Source: Firmicutes bacterium CAG:145
GTDB lineage: Bacteria > Bacillota > Clostridia > Peptostreptococcales > Anaerovoracaceae
Direction: 5' to 3'
Length of the DNA: 20,941 nucleotides
NCBI GenBank assembly: GCA_000435715.1
Contig: FR882600.1
Coordinates: 130,540 to 151,480, forward strand
Shown: positions 20,894-20,941 of the stretch, in pieces
Position numbering within the stretch: the stretch's first letter is position 1
Layout of the letters: each line of letters starts with the position of its first letter
Program-made: the position numbers and the translations under genes
The notes under the pieces: model-generated
Database searches by the model: none
Told to the model about the DNA's origin: nothing
The model's input: only the letters and a program-made list of their open reading frames with translations

Positions 20894-20941
20894 GACCTTA
20901 CCTCCATTCCGAAATCACTGATAAAATCTATACATATATGT

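Noticed and set aside
1..20941. CRISPR array, prophage, transposase or antiphage defence genes
   Set aside because: No direct-repeat array, no integrase, transposase or defence-type domains were seen in any recognised frame.

Overview
The window is a chromosomal stretch of an anaerobic, low-to-mid GC Gram-positive bacterium of the Clostridia. Several points in the sequence support this: HrcA/CIRCE control of the heat-shock genes, a DnaK without the N-terminal insert found in diderm bacteria, strong AGGAGG-type ribosome binding sites, and the gene neighbourhood lepA-hemW-hrcA-grpE-dnaK-dnaJ-prmA-mtaB-HIT. Genus-level placement is not possible from sequence alone. Nearly all genes lie on the minus strand, so the biological order runs from high to low coordinates.

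Layout in minus-strand transcription order. At 20893-17631 are a 53-aa membrane peptide, lepA (translation elongation factor 4), hemW (radical SAM heme chaperone) and glpK (glycerol kinase). At 15721-15646 is a tRNA-Val(GAC) with its own promoter and terminator. At 15472-14384 are a DUF4190-type membrane protein with a terminator, then an Lgt-like membrane protein. At 14296-9311 is the heat-shock operon: a sigma-A promoter, a perfect CIRCE operator, hrcA, grpE, dnaK, dnaJ and a strong terminator. Then comes an interruption: an AT-rich tract with a possible small RNA or leader, an 89-aa membrane protein and a GPH-family sugar symporter, both on minus, and a plus-strand MerR-type regulator divergent from an ArsC/Spx-like gene. 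The ArsC-like gene starts a tight operon (arsC-like, cyclase-family hydrolase, prmA) ending at 3842. A plus-strand unit follows at 2208-3808: a consensus promoter, a 16-codon ORF, a set of nested inverted repeats, a polysaccharide deacetylase, a 52-aa membrane protein and a terminator. The window ends with mtaB and a HIT-family gene, joined by an ATGA overlap.

Functionally most of the window is housekeeping: protein folding, ribosome and tRNA modification, translation and cofactor insertion. Accessory modules have been inserted into the otherwise conserved cluster: glycerol kinase, the sugar symporter with regulator, the ArsC-like/cyclase pair, and the deacetylase unit. The deacetylase unit occupies the place where rsmE is often found, between prmA and mtaB.

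The most interesting signal is at 2208-2475. A perfect -35/-10 promoter (17-bp spacer) drives a 16-codon ORF with an excellent ribosome binding site, followed at once by mutually exclusive inverted repeats. One pairing makes a short hairpin plus T-run; the other sequesters its 5' arm. This has the layout of a leader-peptide attenuator, presumably for the deacetylase. The peptide has no run of one amino acid, so any sensed signal is unknown. Around it lie three diverged copies of a short non-coding element.
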